Source of the DNA: Loktanella sp.
GTDB taxonomy: Bacteria > Pseudomonadota > Alphaproteobacteria > Rhodobacterales > Rhodobacteraceae
Length of the DNA: 64,000 bases
Assembly (NCBI GenBank): GCA_017390475.1
Contig: JAFPBO010000051.1
Location: 1 to 64,000, forward strand
Direction: 5' to 3'
Below, one piece after another: positions 54,991 to 64,000 of this stretch. The notes beneath the pieces are model-generated. The model was not told the DNA's origin. It ran no database searches and worked only from the letters and a program-made list of their open reading frames with translations. The translations under genes were made by a program, and so were the position numbers. How positions within the stretch are numbered: the stretch's first letter is position 1; the number at the start of each line of letters is the position of its first letter.

Positions 54991-55868
54991 TGCTGGCGCT
55001 GATCGCAGGCACCGGCGATCTGCCACCGGCATTGCTGGCGCGTCTGCCACAGCGGCCTTTGATCTGTGCGCTGCAGGGGTTCACGCCGCAGATCACGCCG
55101 GATATCACCTTTCGCATCGAACATCTGGGCACGTTTCTGGCTGATCTGGCCGCGCGCGGCATCACCGATATCTGCATGGCAGGGGCGGTGAAACGCCCCG
55201 CTATTGATCCGCGCCAGATTGACGTGGCGACAAAACCTCTGGTTGCAAAACTGCAAGAGGCGATGGGCAAAGGCGACGACGGCACCCTGCGCGGCGTGAT
55301 CGCGATCTTGGAAAATGCCGGGTTCAATATCGTCGCGGCGCATGAACTGGCGCCGGACCTTCTTCCGGCTCCGGGCATTCTGGCGGGGCTGGTGTCGCCA
55401 CAGATCAGGCTTGATGCGGTACTGGGCGAACAGACCATCGCCGCGATGGGCCGCGCGGACATCGGGCAGGCCTGTATCGTGCAACAGGGCAGGGTGATCG
55501 CGCGCGAAGATACGCAAGGCACCGATGCCATGATCGCACGCTTTGCGCCGGATGATGACCCGCTTTGGGGCGCGGTCGATGCGATGGGCGGGCTGCTCGG
55601 CTCTGCTGCTGAATGGTTGTCCGGGGCCGATGGCATCCCCGTCGATGCGCGCGGCGCTGTGCTGTTCAAAGCACCCAAGCCCGGTCAGGACCGCCGCGCC
55701 GATCTGCCCGTGATCGGACCGCAGACCGCACGCGGTGCTGTCGCGGCAGGGCTGGCAGGCATCGTGGTCGAGGCAGGGGGCGTTATTGTTCTGAACCCTG
55801 ACCAGATCAGCGATATCCTGCGTCAGGCCGGTTGTTGTTTCTGGGTCCGGCCAAAGGGCGGCGCATGA
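54990..55868 (+). CDS. lpxI: LpxI (DUF1009), UDP-2,3-diacylglucosamine diphosphatase
   Basis: This 292-residue protein has the LpxI N-terminal (LALIAGTGDLPPALLA) and C-terminal (GAVLFKAPKPGQDRRADLPVIG) domains. It replaces LpxH in Alphaproteobacteria and makes lipid X. It overlaps lpxA by one base and lpxB by four. Confidence 0.93.
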   Translation: MLALIAGTGDLPPALLARLPQRPLICALQGFTPQITPDITFRIEHLGTFLADLAARGITDICMAGAVKRPAIDPRQIDVATKPLVAKLQEAMGKGDDGTLRGVIAILENAGFNIVAAHELAPDLLPAPGILAGLVSPQIRLDAVLGEQTIAAMGRADIGQACIVQQGRVIAREDTQGTDAMIARFAPDDDPLWGAVDAMGGLLGSAAEWLSGADGIPVDARGAVLFKAPKPGQDRRADLPVIGPQTARGAVAAGLAGIVVEAGGVIVLNPDQISDILRQAGCCFWVRPKGGA

Positions 55869-57001
55869 AGGTGTTCGTGATCGCGGGCGAGGCGTCGGGC
55901 GACAAGCTCGGCGCGGCGCTGATGGCGGGGCTGAAACAATTGCGCCCGGATGTGACATTTGACGGTGTCGGCGGCCCGCTGATGCAGGCCGAAGGGCTGG
56001 TCAGCCGGTTTCCGATGGATGAGTTGTCGGTCATGGGGCTGGCTGAAATCCTGCCGAAATACCGTGCCTTGAAAGCGCGGATCAGGCAGATGGCCGATGC
56101 GGTCGTCGATACGCAGCCTGATGTGCTGATCACCATCGACAGCCCCGATTTCTGCCTGCGTGTGGCAAAGCTGATCAAGGCACGCAGCCGCATCCGCACC
56201 GTCCATTACGTCGCCCCGACGGTCTGGGCCTGGCGGCCGAAACGCGCCGCGCATATGGCGCAGCATATCGACCATGTGCTGGCCTTGTTCCCGTTTGAAC
56301 CGCCTCTGATGCAGGCTGCGGGCATGCGCTGCGATTTCGTCGGGCATCCGGTGGTGACGGACCCGATTGCCAGCGCCGATGATGCCGCAGCCCTTGGCGC
56401 TGGCACAATGATCCTGGTCCTGCCCGGCAGCCGCAAGGGCGAGGTCAACCGCCTTGCGCCCCGTTTCGGGCAGGCCATCGCCAGGATCGCCGCACAGGTG
56501 CCGGATGCGCGTTTCATCATTCCGACCACCGCCAATGTGCATGATCTGGTGCAGGCCCAAGACTGGCCCGTCCCGGTGACAATCCTGCCGCCCGCCAGCC
56601 CGGACAAGGCGGCATGGTTTCGCCGTGCCGATGTGGCGCTGGCGGCGTCGGGCACCGTGTCGCTGGAACTTGCTGCCAATAACACACCGATGGTGATCGC
56701 CTATGACATGGCATGGCTGAGCCGGATCATCATCAGCCGGATGCTGTTGGTCGATACGGTCACCTTGGTCAACCTCGTCAGTGACACACGCACAATCCCC
56801 GAATTTATCGGCAAAGCCTGCCAGCCCGGACCCATCGCTGATGCCGTGCTTGCCGTCCTTGCCGACCCCACAGCGCAACAGACCGCAATGGATGTCACGA
56901 TGGCGCGGCTTGGGCGCGGCGGTCTAGCCCCCGGCCTGCGCGCGGCGCAAGCGGTGCTGGATGGCCTTGACCAGCCTGCCGTCATGGACCACCAGACCTG
57001 A
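55865..57001 (+). CDS. lpxB: LpxB, lipid A disaccharide synthase
   Basis: This 378-residue GT19 enzyme has the GEASGDKLGAALM start, DSPDFCLRVAK, VWAWRPKRAAHMA, LPGSRKGEVNRLAP and SGTVSLELA motifs. It joins lipid X and UDP-diacylglucosamine. Its last 78 bases overlap, in antisense, the end of the transporter gene on the other strand. No terminator lies between the two. Confidence 0.94.
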   Translation: MKVFVIAGEASGDKLGAALMAGLKQLRPDVTFDGVGGPLMQAEGLVSRFPMDELSVMGLAEILPKYRALKARIRQMADAVVDTQPDVLITIDSPDFCLRVAKLIKARSRIRTVHYVAPTVWAWRPKRAAHMAQHIDHVLALFPFEPPLMQAAGMRCDFVGHPVVTDPIASADDAAALGAGTMILVLPGSRKGEVNRLAPRFGQAIARIAAQVPDARFIIPTTANVHDLVQAQDWPVPVTILPPASPDKAAWFRRADVALAASGTVSLELAANNTPMVIAYDMAWLSRIIISRMLLVDTVTLVNLVSDTRTIPEFIGKACQPGPIADAVLAVLADPTAQQTAMDVTMARLGRGGLAPGLRAAQAVLDGLDQPAVMDHQT

Positions 57002-57859
57002 GGCGAGCAGCGCAAAACCGGCATAGGCGCGCAGTGGCAAAGCCTCGCCCAGGATCACAGCGCCCAGCGTGATCGCGACCGGCGCGACCATCAGCGTGAC
57101 CAGCATCAGATTGCCACTGCCCGCCATCGCCAGCACGCGGTAATACAGCAGATAGGCCAGCGCCGTGGCGATCACCGCATAATAGCCGATGGCAAGCCAT
57201 GTCTGCGGTTGCAGGTCCAGAGAGATCGGCCCTTCCAGCGCCCAGGCCAGCGGAATCGCGATCAGCGTCGACCCCGCCAGCATCCCTGCCGCCGCGACCT
57301 GTGGCGTCAACCCGGCCAGATTTTTGCGCGCCCAGACCCCCGCCAAAGCATAGCTGAACGCACCGCCCAGCACCGCCAATTGCCCCAGAGAGCGCAGATC
57401 AAACTGCGTCAGCGCCGACAGGCCGATCGCCGTGGCGACGCCAAAGAACCCAAGGCCCACACCCACGGCCTTGCGGATCGTCATCCGCTCGTCAGCAAGG
57501 AAAACCGCCGCCGTGATCCCGCCGAATATCGCGGTTGACGCATTCATGATCGCGGTCAGCCCGGTTTCGATATGCAACTGCCCCCAGGCCATCAGGCTGA
57601 ACGGGATCACGTTGTTCAGCAACCCCATCACCAGAAATGCGCCCCAGATCCGTGCCTCTCGCGGCAAGGTCAGGCGACGCGCGGCAACATAGGCCCATAG
57701 GATCAGCATCGCCCAGAACGTCCGGTGTGCGACAGATGTCAGCGGCCCGATCTCTTCTAATGCGACATGCACCGACAGGAAAGATGCGCCCCAGAACAGC
57801 GACAGCAACAACAATTCCGCCCAGGCGCGGCCCGACATGGTTTTCTGCATAGGTATCAT
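56924..57859 (-). CDS. DMT-family (EamA) transporter
   Basis: This protein of about 311 residues has ten predicted membrane helices in two EamA repeats. ATG 57859 is used, but ATG 57850 and 57838 are also possible because none has a clear ribosome site. The C-terminus is basic (AIQHRLRRAQAGG) and overlaps lpxB. The substrate is unknown; relatives export amino acids or metabolites. Confidence 0.82.
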   Translation of the reverse strand: MIPMQKTMSGRAWAELLLLSLFWGASFLSVHVALEEIGPLTSVAHRTFWAMLILWAYVAARRLTLPREARIWGAFLVMGLLNNVIPFSLMAWGQLHIETGLTAIMNASTAIFGGITAAVFLADERMTIRKAVGVGLGFFGVATAIGLSALTQFDLRSLGQLAVLGGAFSYALAGVWARKNLAGLTPQVAAAGMLAGSTLIAIPLAWALEGPISLDLQPQTWLAIGYYAVIATALAYLLYYRVLAMAGSGNLMLVTLMVAPVAITLGAVILGEALPLRAYAGFALLASGLVVHDGRLVKAIQHRLRRAQAGG

Positions 57860-57920
57860 GGCGGCGAATTGACTGCTTTGCGCGGGCAAGCGCAACCCGG
57901 ATCATGCGGGGAGGCAATGA

Positions 57921-57949
57921 AAAACCCCGCCCGGATGAGGGGCGGGGTT
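57921..57949 (-). terminator. Terminator after the FadL-like gene
   Basis: A 10-bp stem (57923-57932 with 57940-57949) is followed on the minus strand by U from the A-run at 57920-57924. It sits 25 bases past the stop codon. Confidence 0.8.
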
Positions 57950-57973
57950 CGGTCGCTGCCGGTAGGCGACAGA

Positions 57974-59083
57974 TCAATAGGTGTAAGCGACCTTGAAGCC
58001 CAGTGCGACTGCACTGTTATCGCTGAAATTGGCACGCGCTGTATTGGATGTCTGCGGTGATGCATCACCGGGAACGATGTAGCGCACACCGCCCGACAGG
58101 ATCACGTTATCCATCGTATATTGCGCGCCCAGACCGACCGAATAATTGCCATTCGTTGGTGCCAGTGGCGACACGAGGTCATCGCCCTCTGGTTCATAGC
58201 CGACGCTGACATTGCCCGACCAAGTATCATTGAACCGGCGGCCGATACCAACGGTATAGCCAAAACCGTCTTCGATATTGGTCAGGGATGTGCCTCTGAG
58301 TGTCGCGGGCCGCACTTGGACCACGCTGTATTCCGCCCACCGGATCGACCCGAACAGCAATGTGTCGGCCGCAATACCGGTCTGGAAATCAAGATTGACT
58401 GCTTGGGGTGTCGTGACAGTCGTGGGTGTAATGCCCCCGGTATTGTCGGATGTTTGGAACCGATGCTCGATCTCGGAAAAATAGGTCAGCGCGACGCGAA
58501 GCGCGATCTCAGGGATTTCATAGGCACCGCCCAGGGCATAGCCAAAGCCCGTATGCCGGTCAAAATCAACGCTATAGCCACTCAGGCCGGTGGGAGTTGT
58601 GCCAAAGGGGGCACCATAGGCCGCGCCCGACAATGTCACCGAAGCGGATGTCGATTGCGCCCGGACGCCGCCGTGAAAACTGACGTTTTCATTCAGCTTG
58701 TAGCGCAGCAAACCAGTGATAGCGGTGGAATCAAGCGTTGCCTTTGTGCCGCCCAGCGCGATGGACTGACCCACCGGATAGCTGATGTCGGCGCCGTAAG
58801 GTTCGTCGATGATCAGCGCGAATGACATCTGATCATTGATATCGGCCTTATATCCAAGCCCGGCGATGCCGTAATCTTCGGCCACATTGCCGGTATCGCG
58901 GCCACCGAACAGGGCCACGTCATTGCCGCTGATGTCTGGCATCACATAGCCAAAGCTCAGTTCAGCATAATTACCGTCTTGAAAAATGATCCCGATGTTC
59001 TGCGCGGACCTGTCCAGCCCGACCGCATGTGCCATCGATGTCGTCAGCAGCAAGGCTGCCCCCAGTGTCAGTGTGGTTTTCAT
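57974..59083 (-). CDS. FadL/OmpP1-family outer-membrane protein
   Basis: This 369-residue protein has a signal peptide (about 1-20, SMAHA). It has beta-barrel strands to a C-terminal aromatic end (FKVAYTY) and the FadL-type N-terminal GLDRSAQNIGIIFQDGNYAELSF hatch, kept in shortened form. ATG 59083 follows a GGGGGA site. The family moves hydrophobic compounds, such as fatty acids or aromatics, across the outer membrane. The nearby aromatic-type operon makes such a substrate plausible but not shown. Confidence 0.85.
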   Translation of the reverse strand: MKTTLTLGAALLLTTSMAHAVGLDRSAQNIGIIFQDGNYAELSFGYVMPDISGNDVALFGGRDTGNVAEDYGIAGLGYKADINDQMSFALIIDEPYGADISYPVGQSIALGGTKATLDSTAITGLLRYKLNENVSFHGGVRAQSTSASVTLSGAAYGAPFGTTPTGLSGYSVDFDRHTGFGYALGGAYEIPEIALRVALTYFSEIEHRFQTSDNTGGITPTTVTTPQAVNLDFQTGIAADTLLFGSIRWAEYSVVQVRPATLRGTSLTNIEDGFGYTVGIGRRFNDTWSGNVSVGYEPEGDDLVSPLAPTNGNYSVGLGAQYTMDNVILSGGVRYIVPGDASPQTSNTARANFSDNSAVALGFKVAYTY

Positions 59084-59233
59084 ACCATTATTCCCCCCAT
59101 GAATATCACACATTGATATGTCAGACACTGTGGGAAAGTGGTGTCATCGGGTCAATTATGGACGCCACGTCAGCTTGACTCTGTGCCGTAACGTCACAGT
59201 TCTTCAAAACTCCTGTCAGAGCTTTACGGATGC

Positions 59234-60100
59234 TCAGCGCGCGGGCACCCGGGTGGCCTGCCGGATATTGATGTAATTGCCGATAAAGATCAGCACAGCC
59301 CCGACAAAGACCAGCAATTCCAGCGGCTCGTCATACAGCAGCATTCCGACCACGGCGATGGTCGGCAGCCGGGCAAAATCCATCGGCATGACCGTGCTGG
59401 CAGGCGCGATGGCCAGCGCCTTGGTCAGGCAATAATGCGCGACCAGCCCGGCGATGCTGATGATGATAACCCAGGGCAGCAGCGCCAGCGATGGCACCGC
59501 GATATCGCCGTCATAACCCGCTGTGATCAGCCCGAAAACCGCCTGTGACGTGGTCAGGAAAAACAGGATCGAGGTCACGCTTTCCGTCCGTGTCAGCTTG
59601 CGGGTGTAAATCGCGCTCAGCGCGAAAAACACCGCACAGCCCGCCGCGGCCAGCAGGCCGGGGCTCATATTGCTGGGGTCAGGGCGGGCGACGATCAGGA
59701 TGCCGACAAAACCCACCAGCGCTGCAATCAACCCCATGCCGGTCAGTCTTTCCTGCAAAATCAGCGGCGACAGCAGCAGCACCCAGATCGGCGTGGTAAA
59801 TTCCAGCGCGAAAACCTGCGCCAGCGGGATCGTCATGATCGCAAAGAACCACAGGTTCTGCCCGATGAAATGACAGATATTCCGGATCAGATGCAGCCCC
59901 AGTTTCTGCGCCCGGATCTGACGCAGACTGCCCGCATAAAACGCGATCCCGACCACGATGAAAATCCCGATCACGCTGCGATACAGCATCAGTTCGAATG
60001 TATCGAGTTCGGCACTGACGCTGCGCCCGCCGATGGCCATCGTGGTAAAGGCAACAATCGCGCCAATCATCCAAAGCGCGGCCTGCAAGGTGGGTGTCAT
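59234..60100 (-). CDS. DMT-family (EamA) transporter
   Basis: This 288-residue protein has ten predicted membrane helices in two EamA repeats (AALWMIGAIVAFTTMAIG start; MPMDFARLPTIAVVGMLLY near the end). It is a different subfamily from the transporter at 56924-57859. It lies between the FadL-like gene and the LysR regulator, all on the minus strand. Substrate unknown. Confidence 0.85.
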   Translation of the reverse strand: MTPTLQAALWMIGAIVAFTTMAIGGRSVSAELDTFELMLYRSVIGIFIVVGIAFYAGSLRQIRAQKLGLHLIRNICHFIGQNLWFFAIMTIPLAQVFALEFTTPIWVLLLSPLILQERLTGMGLIAALVGFVGILIVARPDPSNMSPGLLAAAGCAVFFALSAIYTRKLTRTESVTSILFFLTTSQAVFGLITAGYDGDIAVPSLALLPWVIIISIAGLVAHYCLTKALAIAPASTVMPMDFARLPTIAVVGMLLYDEPLELLVFVGAVLIFIGNYINIRQATRVPAR

Positions 60101-60176
60101 CGGGGATAAACCTGTCTGAAAAAGTCCGCCCTTTGTGACAGTACCATCCGGTTTTGCAAGCCGGATCTGGCCCGGA

Positions 60177-61127
60177 TCAGGTTCCCCAGATCACCGCGTT
60201 TTCGTGGCGCAGGATCACCCCGCGCAGATCATCAAACCGGGTGATGATGAATTTCATCAGCTTGTCGCTGGCTGGCAGTTTCGGCGCATCTTTCAGCATC
60301 AGGATACCCAGCGACCGTTGCGGCTGTGGTATCTTGATCGGCAGCGTCTTGAACCGGCCATCCTGACGAAAGGCAAACAGCACGCTTTGTGGCAGCACGG
60401 TCAACGCGTCGGTCTCGCCCAGATAGTTCAGCACGCTTAGCAGCGACCCGCCGGTATAACGCACGTTGAATTCGCTGACACCGATCGACAACAGGATCGC
60501 ATGCAGATCGGCCAGCAAGGGCGACCCGGGCAGCGGTGCGATCCAAGGATAATGCAGTAAATCCCGTGCCGTAATGGATTTTTTGCGAAACAGCGGATGC
60601 CGCGCGCGTGCCGCGATCACATTGCGCCCTGGCAGAATCTCGGTAAAGGCCAGTTCCGACCCCGGTTCCACCACCCCCAGCGGACAGATCGCCAGATCAA
60701 GCTGGCCAGACCGCAGCCCGGCCTGCAATTCCGGCAGATTGCCATAGGATTGATCAATCGAGATATCCGGCTGGCTGACCTGAAACTGCCCCAGCATCTG
60801 CGAGATGAAGGCATCCATGAAAAACGGCACCCCGCCGATCCGCACGGTCCCGGCGGACCCGGCCTGAAAACTGCGCACGGCGTCCGACGCTTTTTTGCCC
60901 GCGTCCAGAATGATCTTGCCATGTGCCGCCAATTGCCGCCCGATGATCGTCGGCACCAGCGGCCTGCGGCCCGGCATGAACAGTTTTTCGCCCAGCCGTT
61001 TTTCCAAGGCCGAAATGGTCCGCGACACCGCAGGCTGGGTCATGCCCAACAGATGCGCGCCTTCGGTGACGCCGCCAGCCTCGACCACGGCGGCAAGCTG
61101 CGCGAGGTGCTTTTCATCAATCTTCAT
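60177..61127 (-). CDS. LysR-family transcriptional regulator
   Basis: This 316-residue protein has an N-terminal winged helix (about 6-65: AAVVEAGGVTEGAHLLGMTQPAVSRTISALE) and a C-terminal substrate-binding domain (about 95-300). It is divergent from the dioxygenase operon, the usual place for a LysR activator of an aromatic pathway. Confidence 0.88.
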   Translation of the reverse strand: MKIDEKHLAQLAAVVEAGGVTEGAHLLGMTQPAVSRTISALEKRLGEKLFMPGRRPLVPTIIGRQLAAHGKIILDAGKKASDAVRSFQAGSAGTVRIGGVPFFMDAFISQMLGQFQVSQPDISIDQSYGNLPELQAGLRSGQLDLAICPLGVVEPGSELAFTEILPGRNVIAARARHPLFRKKSITARDLLHYPWIAPLPGSPLLADLHAILLSIGVSEFNVRYTGGSLLSVLNYLGETDALTVLPQSVLFAFRQDGRFKTLPIKIPQPQRSLGILMLKDAPKLPASDKLMKFIITRFDDLRGVILRHENAVIWGT

Positions 61128-61323
61128 AGCAATATGTCATGTTGAATGCGCCAGAATTAATACTCTTACATGATGCACTTTCCTAACCTGCCAGCAAGAG
61201 GGAGGCGTTTGGCAGCTTTTGACCGCTATTGCGCGGATCAGTTGCCGGACAGGGAATGGCTGTGCCCTTTATTGCAAGGGACCAGCCGTTCCCATTTGGC
61301 GAAGTCATGAGGGAGGAGACATC
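61128..61323. promoter_or_regulatory. Divergent control region of the LysR gene and the dioxygenase operon
   Basis: 196 bases hold both promoters. TCATGT (61137-61142) and ACATGA (61168-61173) are inverted and 31 bases apart centre to centre, about three helical turns. This is a possible operator, but LysR sites are variable and it overlaps the LysR start region. Confidence 0.35.
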
Positions 61324-62280
61324 ATGTCAAAGATCAGCGGCTATCATCATCTGACACTTTGCACCCACGGCGTGCAGGAAGATTACGAATTCTATACCAA
61401 AACGCTGGGGCTTTATTCGATCAAACGCACCGTGCTGTTTGACGGGGTGCTGCCGGTCTATCACCTCTACTACGGGTCCCCGACGGGCGAGGCATCGACG
61501 ATCATCACCACCTTTCCCTTTGCCAAACCCGGTGTCTTCGGGCGGCGGGGATCGAACCAATCCAAGGTCGTGATGCAGGCGATCCCGGTCGGGGCAAGCG
61601 ATTTCTGGGTCAACCGGCTGAACGAAATGGGCGTCACAGCGCATAAAGCCACCCGTTTCGGCGCGGATCGCGTCATTTTCGCACATCCCTGCGGCATTCC
61701 GCATGAATTGGTCGAAAACCCCAGCGACACGCGACCCCCCATCGCCAACCCCGATCAGGGCGTCAGCGCCGAACATGGGATCAAGGGGATTTATGGCGGT
61801 GCGGTCTCTGTCATGGACCGGACTGCGATGGATGATTTCCTGACCGTCGCCCTGCCGATGACCAAAGTCGCAGACAATCACGAAGGCATGGTTTTCGCCG
61901 TGCCATCCAACAATGGCGCGACTTCGATGGTCGAGGTGCTGCATGAACCCGACGTGGCCCAGGGCACGTGGACGCTGGCGGGCGGCACGATCCATCATCT
62001 GGCGCTGAACACCGGGGATGAGGACAATCAGATGTCCCTGCGCGCCCATATCGAAGGGCTGGGATTCACCGATATCTCCGAACAGAAGGACCGGATGTAT
62101 TTCAAATCCTGCTATGTGCGCAGCCCCGGCGGTGCCTTGTTCGAACTGGCTTGGACCGTCCCCGAAGGCTGGGCCAAGGATGAACCCGCCGATGCCATCG
62201 GCAAGACGCTGGTGTTTCCACCCTGGTTCGCCGACCGGCAGGCCGAAATGGAAGCCGGCCTTGAACCTGCCGAATTCTGA
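61324..62280 (+). CDS. Hydroquinone-type ring-cleaving dioxygenase (PcpA/LinE/MhqO-like)
   Basis: This 318-residue two-domain VOC protein has predicted Fe(II) ligands His9, His225 and Glu274. Their spacing (216 and 49) equals that recalled for PcpA (His11, His227, Glu276). The IKRTVLFDGVLPVYHLYY and GRRGSNQ segments also match that family. A strong GGGAGGAG site precedes ATG 61324. Family members cleave hydroquinones next to a hydroxyl group. It starts an operon with an esterase and a maleylacetate reductase. The natural substrate cannot be read from sequence. Confidence 0.85.
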   Translation: MSKISGYHHLTLCTHGVQEDYEFYTKTLGLYSIKRTVLFDGVLPVYHLYYGSPTGEASTIITTFPFAKPGVFGRRGSNQSKVVMQAIPVGASDFWVNRLNEMGVTAHKATRFGADRVIFAHPCGIPHELVENPSDTRPPIANPDQGVSAEHGIKGIYGGAVSVMDRTAMDDFLTVALPMTKVADNHEGMVFAVPSNNGATSMVEVLHEPDVAQGTWTLAGGTIHHLALNTGDEDNQMSLRAHIEGLGFTDISEQKDRMYFKSCYVRSPGGALFELAWTVPEGWAKDEPADAIGKTLVFPPWFADRQAEMEAGLEPAEF

Positions 62281-62288
62281 GATCGCAG

Positions 62289-62936
62289 ATGATGGAACCT
62301 TTTATCACAGGCGCATCCGCGGATGCGGCAAAGGTGATCTGCATCGTGGTCCATGGCCGCGGGCAGAGCCAGCAGGACATGCGCGATATGATCGTGCAGC
62401 GGCTAGCGCTGAAAGGTATCCGTTACATATTGCCGAAATCGGATCAGGCGGGCTGGTATCTGGCCCGCGCTATCGATCCGCTGACAGATGATACACGGGC
62501 AGAATTGCAGGACAGCCTGCGCCAGATCAGCGATCTGATCACCGCTGAACGGGCGGCATGCCCCGGTATCCCGCTGATGCTTTGTGGTTTTTCGCAGGGT
62601 GCCTGCCTGTCGGCGGAATTATTGCTGGACCAGCCCGGTATCGCCGATGCCGCCTGCCTGTTCACCGCCTGCCGGATCGGCGCGCAAAGCGACAATCTGC
62701 CGGTCAACCCGCTGGACGGTCTGAACATCTATGCCAGCTGCGGCGATGCCGATCCCTGGATTCCGGCGGTGGCGCATCACCGCATGCTGGGCGATCTGAC
62801 CCGCGCAGGCGCGCGCCTGCGCTGCGATATGTTCCCCGGCAGGCCGCATGCGATCACCGACACGGAAATCGCGGCCCTGTCGGATATGTTGCAGGCCTTG
62901 GCGGGCGGCACAAAGATCTGGGACAGCACGACATGA
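62289..62936 (+). CDS. Phospholipase/carboxylesterase-family hydrolase (MhqD-like)
   Basis: This 215-residue alpha/beta hydrolase has the nucleophile Ser102 in GFSQGA, Asp153 or Asp155 in SCGDADPW and His187 in GRPHAIT. The oxyanion region is HGRGQSQQD. It is of the same type as MhqD, which is paired with the dioxygenase MhqO in Bacillus. It starts eight bases after the dioxygenase and overlaps the reductase by four bases. Confidence 0.82.
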   Translation: MMEPFITGASADAAKVICIVVHGRGQSQQDMRDMIVQRLALKGIRYILPKSDQAGWYLARAIDPLTDDTRAELQDSLRQISDLITAERAACPGIPLMLCGFSQGACLSAELLLDQPGIADAACLFTACRIGAQSDNLPVNPLDGLNIYASCGDADPWIPAVAHHRMLGDLTRAGARLRCDMFPGRPHAITDTEIAALSDMLQALAGGTKIWDSTT

Positions 62937-64000
62937 CATTACACCGCGCCTTCACCTTTCCCGGCATTCCCGCACGCGTCATCTTTGGCTCTGGCACGCT
63001 GGCGCAGGTCGCGGATGCGGTCACCTCGTTGAACCGCAGCAAGGCGCTGATCCTGTCCACCCCGCAACAGGCCGGTCAGGCGCAGGATGTGGCGGACAGG
63101 CTCGGCCCACTGGCGGCGGGGATGTTCACCGAGGCGGCGATGCATACCCCGGTGGATGTGACCGAACGGGCGCTGGCGGCCTATGAAAGCGCGGACGCGG
63201 ATTGCACAATCGCCATCGGCGGCGGGTCCACCACCGGGCTGGGCAAGGCGATAGCGATCCGCAACGGGGCCGATCAGGTCGTGATCCCCACCACCTATGC
63301 CGGGTCGGAAATGACCGATATTCTGGGCGAAACCGACAAAGGCGAAAAGACCACCCGCCGTGACCCCGCGATCCGGCCGGAACTGGTGATCTATGACGTC
63401 GATCTGACGCTTGGCCTGCCGGTGCCAATGACAGTGACATCCGCGCTCAACGCCATCGCCCATGCGGTCGAGGGGCTTTATGCCCCCGACGCCAATCCGA
63501 TCACCGATATGATGTCTGTCGCGGCCATCAGCGCCTTTCGCGACCATCTGCCGGAACTCGTGACCAACCCGGCAGAGCCGCAGGCGCGGGCCGAGGTGCT
63601 TTATGCCGCATGGCTTTGTTCGGCGACGCTTGGGGCGGTGACCATGTCGCTGCATCACAAATTATGCCACGTGCTGGGCGGGTCTTTCGGGCTGCCGCAT
63701 GCTGAAACCCATGCGATCATGCTGCCGCATACGGCGGGGTTCAACGCGGTGGCCGCGCTCGACCGGCTGGCCCCCGTGGCCGAGATCATGGGCGGCAGCG
63801 TCGGCGGCGGTCTGTGGGATTTCGCCAAGGGGCTGGGCGCGCCGATGCGCCTGTCTGATCTGGGGCTGGCCGAGGGCGACATTGCCCGCGCGGCAGAGAT
63901 CGCGACCCGCCAACCCTATGCCAATCCGCGCGATTTTGGTCAGGACGATATCGCAATGATCCTGACCGCCGCCTTGCGCGGCACACGGCCAATGACCTGA
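62933..64000 (+). CDS. Maleylacetate reductase
   Basis: This 355-residue iron-containing-alcohol-dehydrogenase-fold enzyme has the cofactor loop GGGSTTGLGKAIA, then TTYAGSEMTDILGET and AIAHAVEGLYA. The GSFGLPHAETHAIMLPH segment is characteristic of maleylacetate reductases. It reduces maleylacetate to 3-oxoadipate, the step after cleavage of hydroxyquinol or chlorohydroquinone rings. The stop codon is the last base triplet of the window, so the gene is complete. Confidence 0.9.
   Translation: MTLHRAFTFPGIPARVIFGSGTLAQVADAVTSLNRSKALILSTPQQAGQAQDVADRLGPLAAGMFTEAAMHTPVDVTERALAAYESADADCTIAIGGGSTTGLGKAIAIRNGADQVVIPTTYAGSEMTDILGETDKGEKTTRRDPAIRPELVIYDVDLTLGLPVPMTVTSALNAIAHAVEGLYAPDANPITDMMSVAAISAFRDHLPELVTNPAEPQARAEVLYAAWLCSATLGAVTMSLHHKLCHVLGGSFGLPHAETHAIMLPHTAGFNAVAALDRLAPVAEIMGGSVGGGLWDFAKGLGAPMRLSDLGLAEGDIARAAEIATRQPYANPRDFGQDDIAMILTAALRGTRPMT

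Overview
The window reads as a chromosomal segment of an alphaproteobacterium, most likely a marine Rhodobacteraceae (Rhodobacterales). This is inferred from high GC, a NasTS-type nitrate cluster, an IalB-family protein, the order pyrH-frr-uppS-cdsA-dxr-rseP-bamA-skp-fabZ-lpxA-lpxI-lpxB, and candidate CcrM (GANTC) and CtrA (TTAA-N7-TTAA) sites. About 56 genes are supported. I found no tRNA, rRNA, insertion sequence or CRISPR array.

Left part. The end of an unidentified gene (2-73) precedes a three-gene surface module (184-9062): a secreted DUF11-like protein, a 1669-residue protein with DUF11/SdrD-like domains and a predicted outer-membrane barrel, and a glycine-rich/PKD protein. The first and third proteins end in the same C-terminal domain. 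Then come a terminator, a 63-residue zinc-ribbon membrane protein on the minus strand, and about 1 kb with no convincing gene.

10308-23068 is a nitrate assimilation cluster: nasT-nasS (ANTAR antiterminator and nitrate sensor), then nrtA-nrtB-nrtD-nirB-nirD-nasA-(trpD2-like)-cysG. The 12062-12341 gap carries a promoter, two hairpins with ANTAR-type A1/G4 hexaloops and a terminator, so NasT probably controls the operon by antitermination. Two small membrane-protein genes follow, with mirror-image EcfG-like promoters. Next, on the minus strand, is a complete mnhABCDEFG cation/proton antiporter operon and a Tat-exported DUF882 protein.

30473-33064 holds lpxD with its own acyl carrier protein and ketosynthase. 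lpxD is absent from its usual place between skp and fabZ at about 53.7 kb. After an IalB protein come a predicted ~60-nt small RNA, a CBS-domain membrane protein, xerD, a secreted protein of unknown function and a 48-residue membrane protein, all on the minus strand. These diverge from aroK-aroB. Downstream of aroB is a cluster of four identical 16-bp palindromes, two of which form a 24-bp perfect inverted repeat. ssb, a lytic transglycosylase with a CtrA-like site upstream, an orphan solute-binding protein, an AraC regulator and miaA follow.

45294-57001 is the housekeeping envelope run (pyrH to lpxB). The right end has two DMT transporters, a FadL-like porin, and a LysR regulator divergent from a hydroquinone-type catabolic operon: a PcpA/LinE/MhqO-like dioxygenase, an MhqD-like esterase and a maleylacetate reductase.
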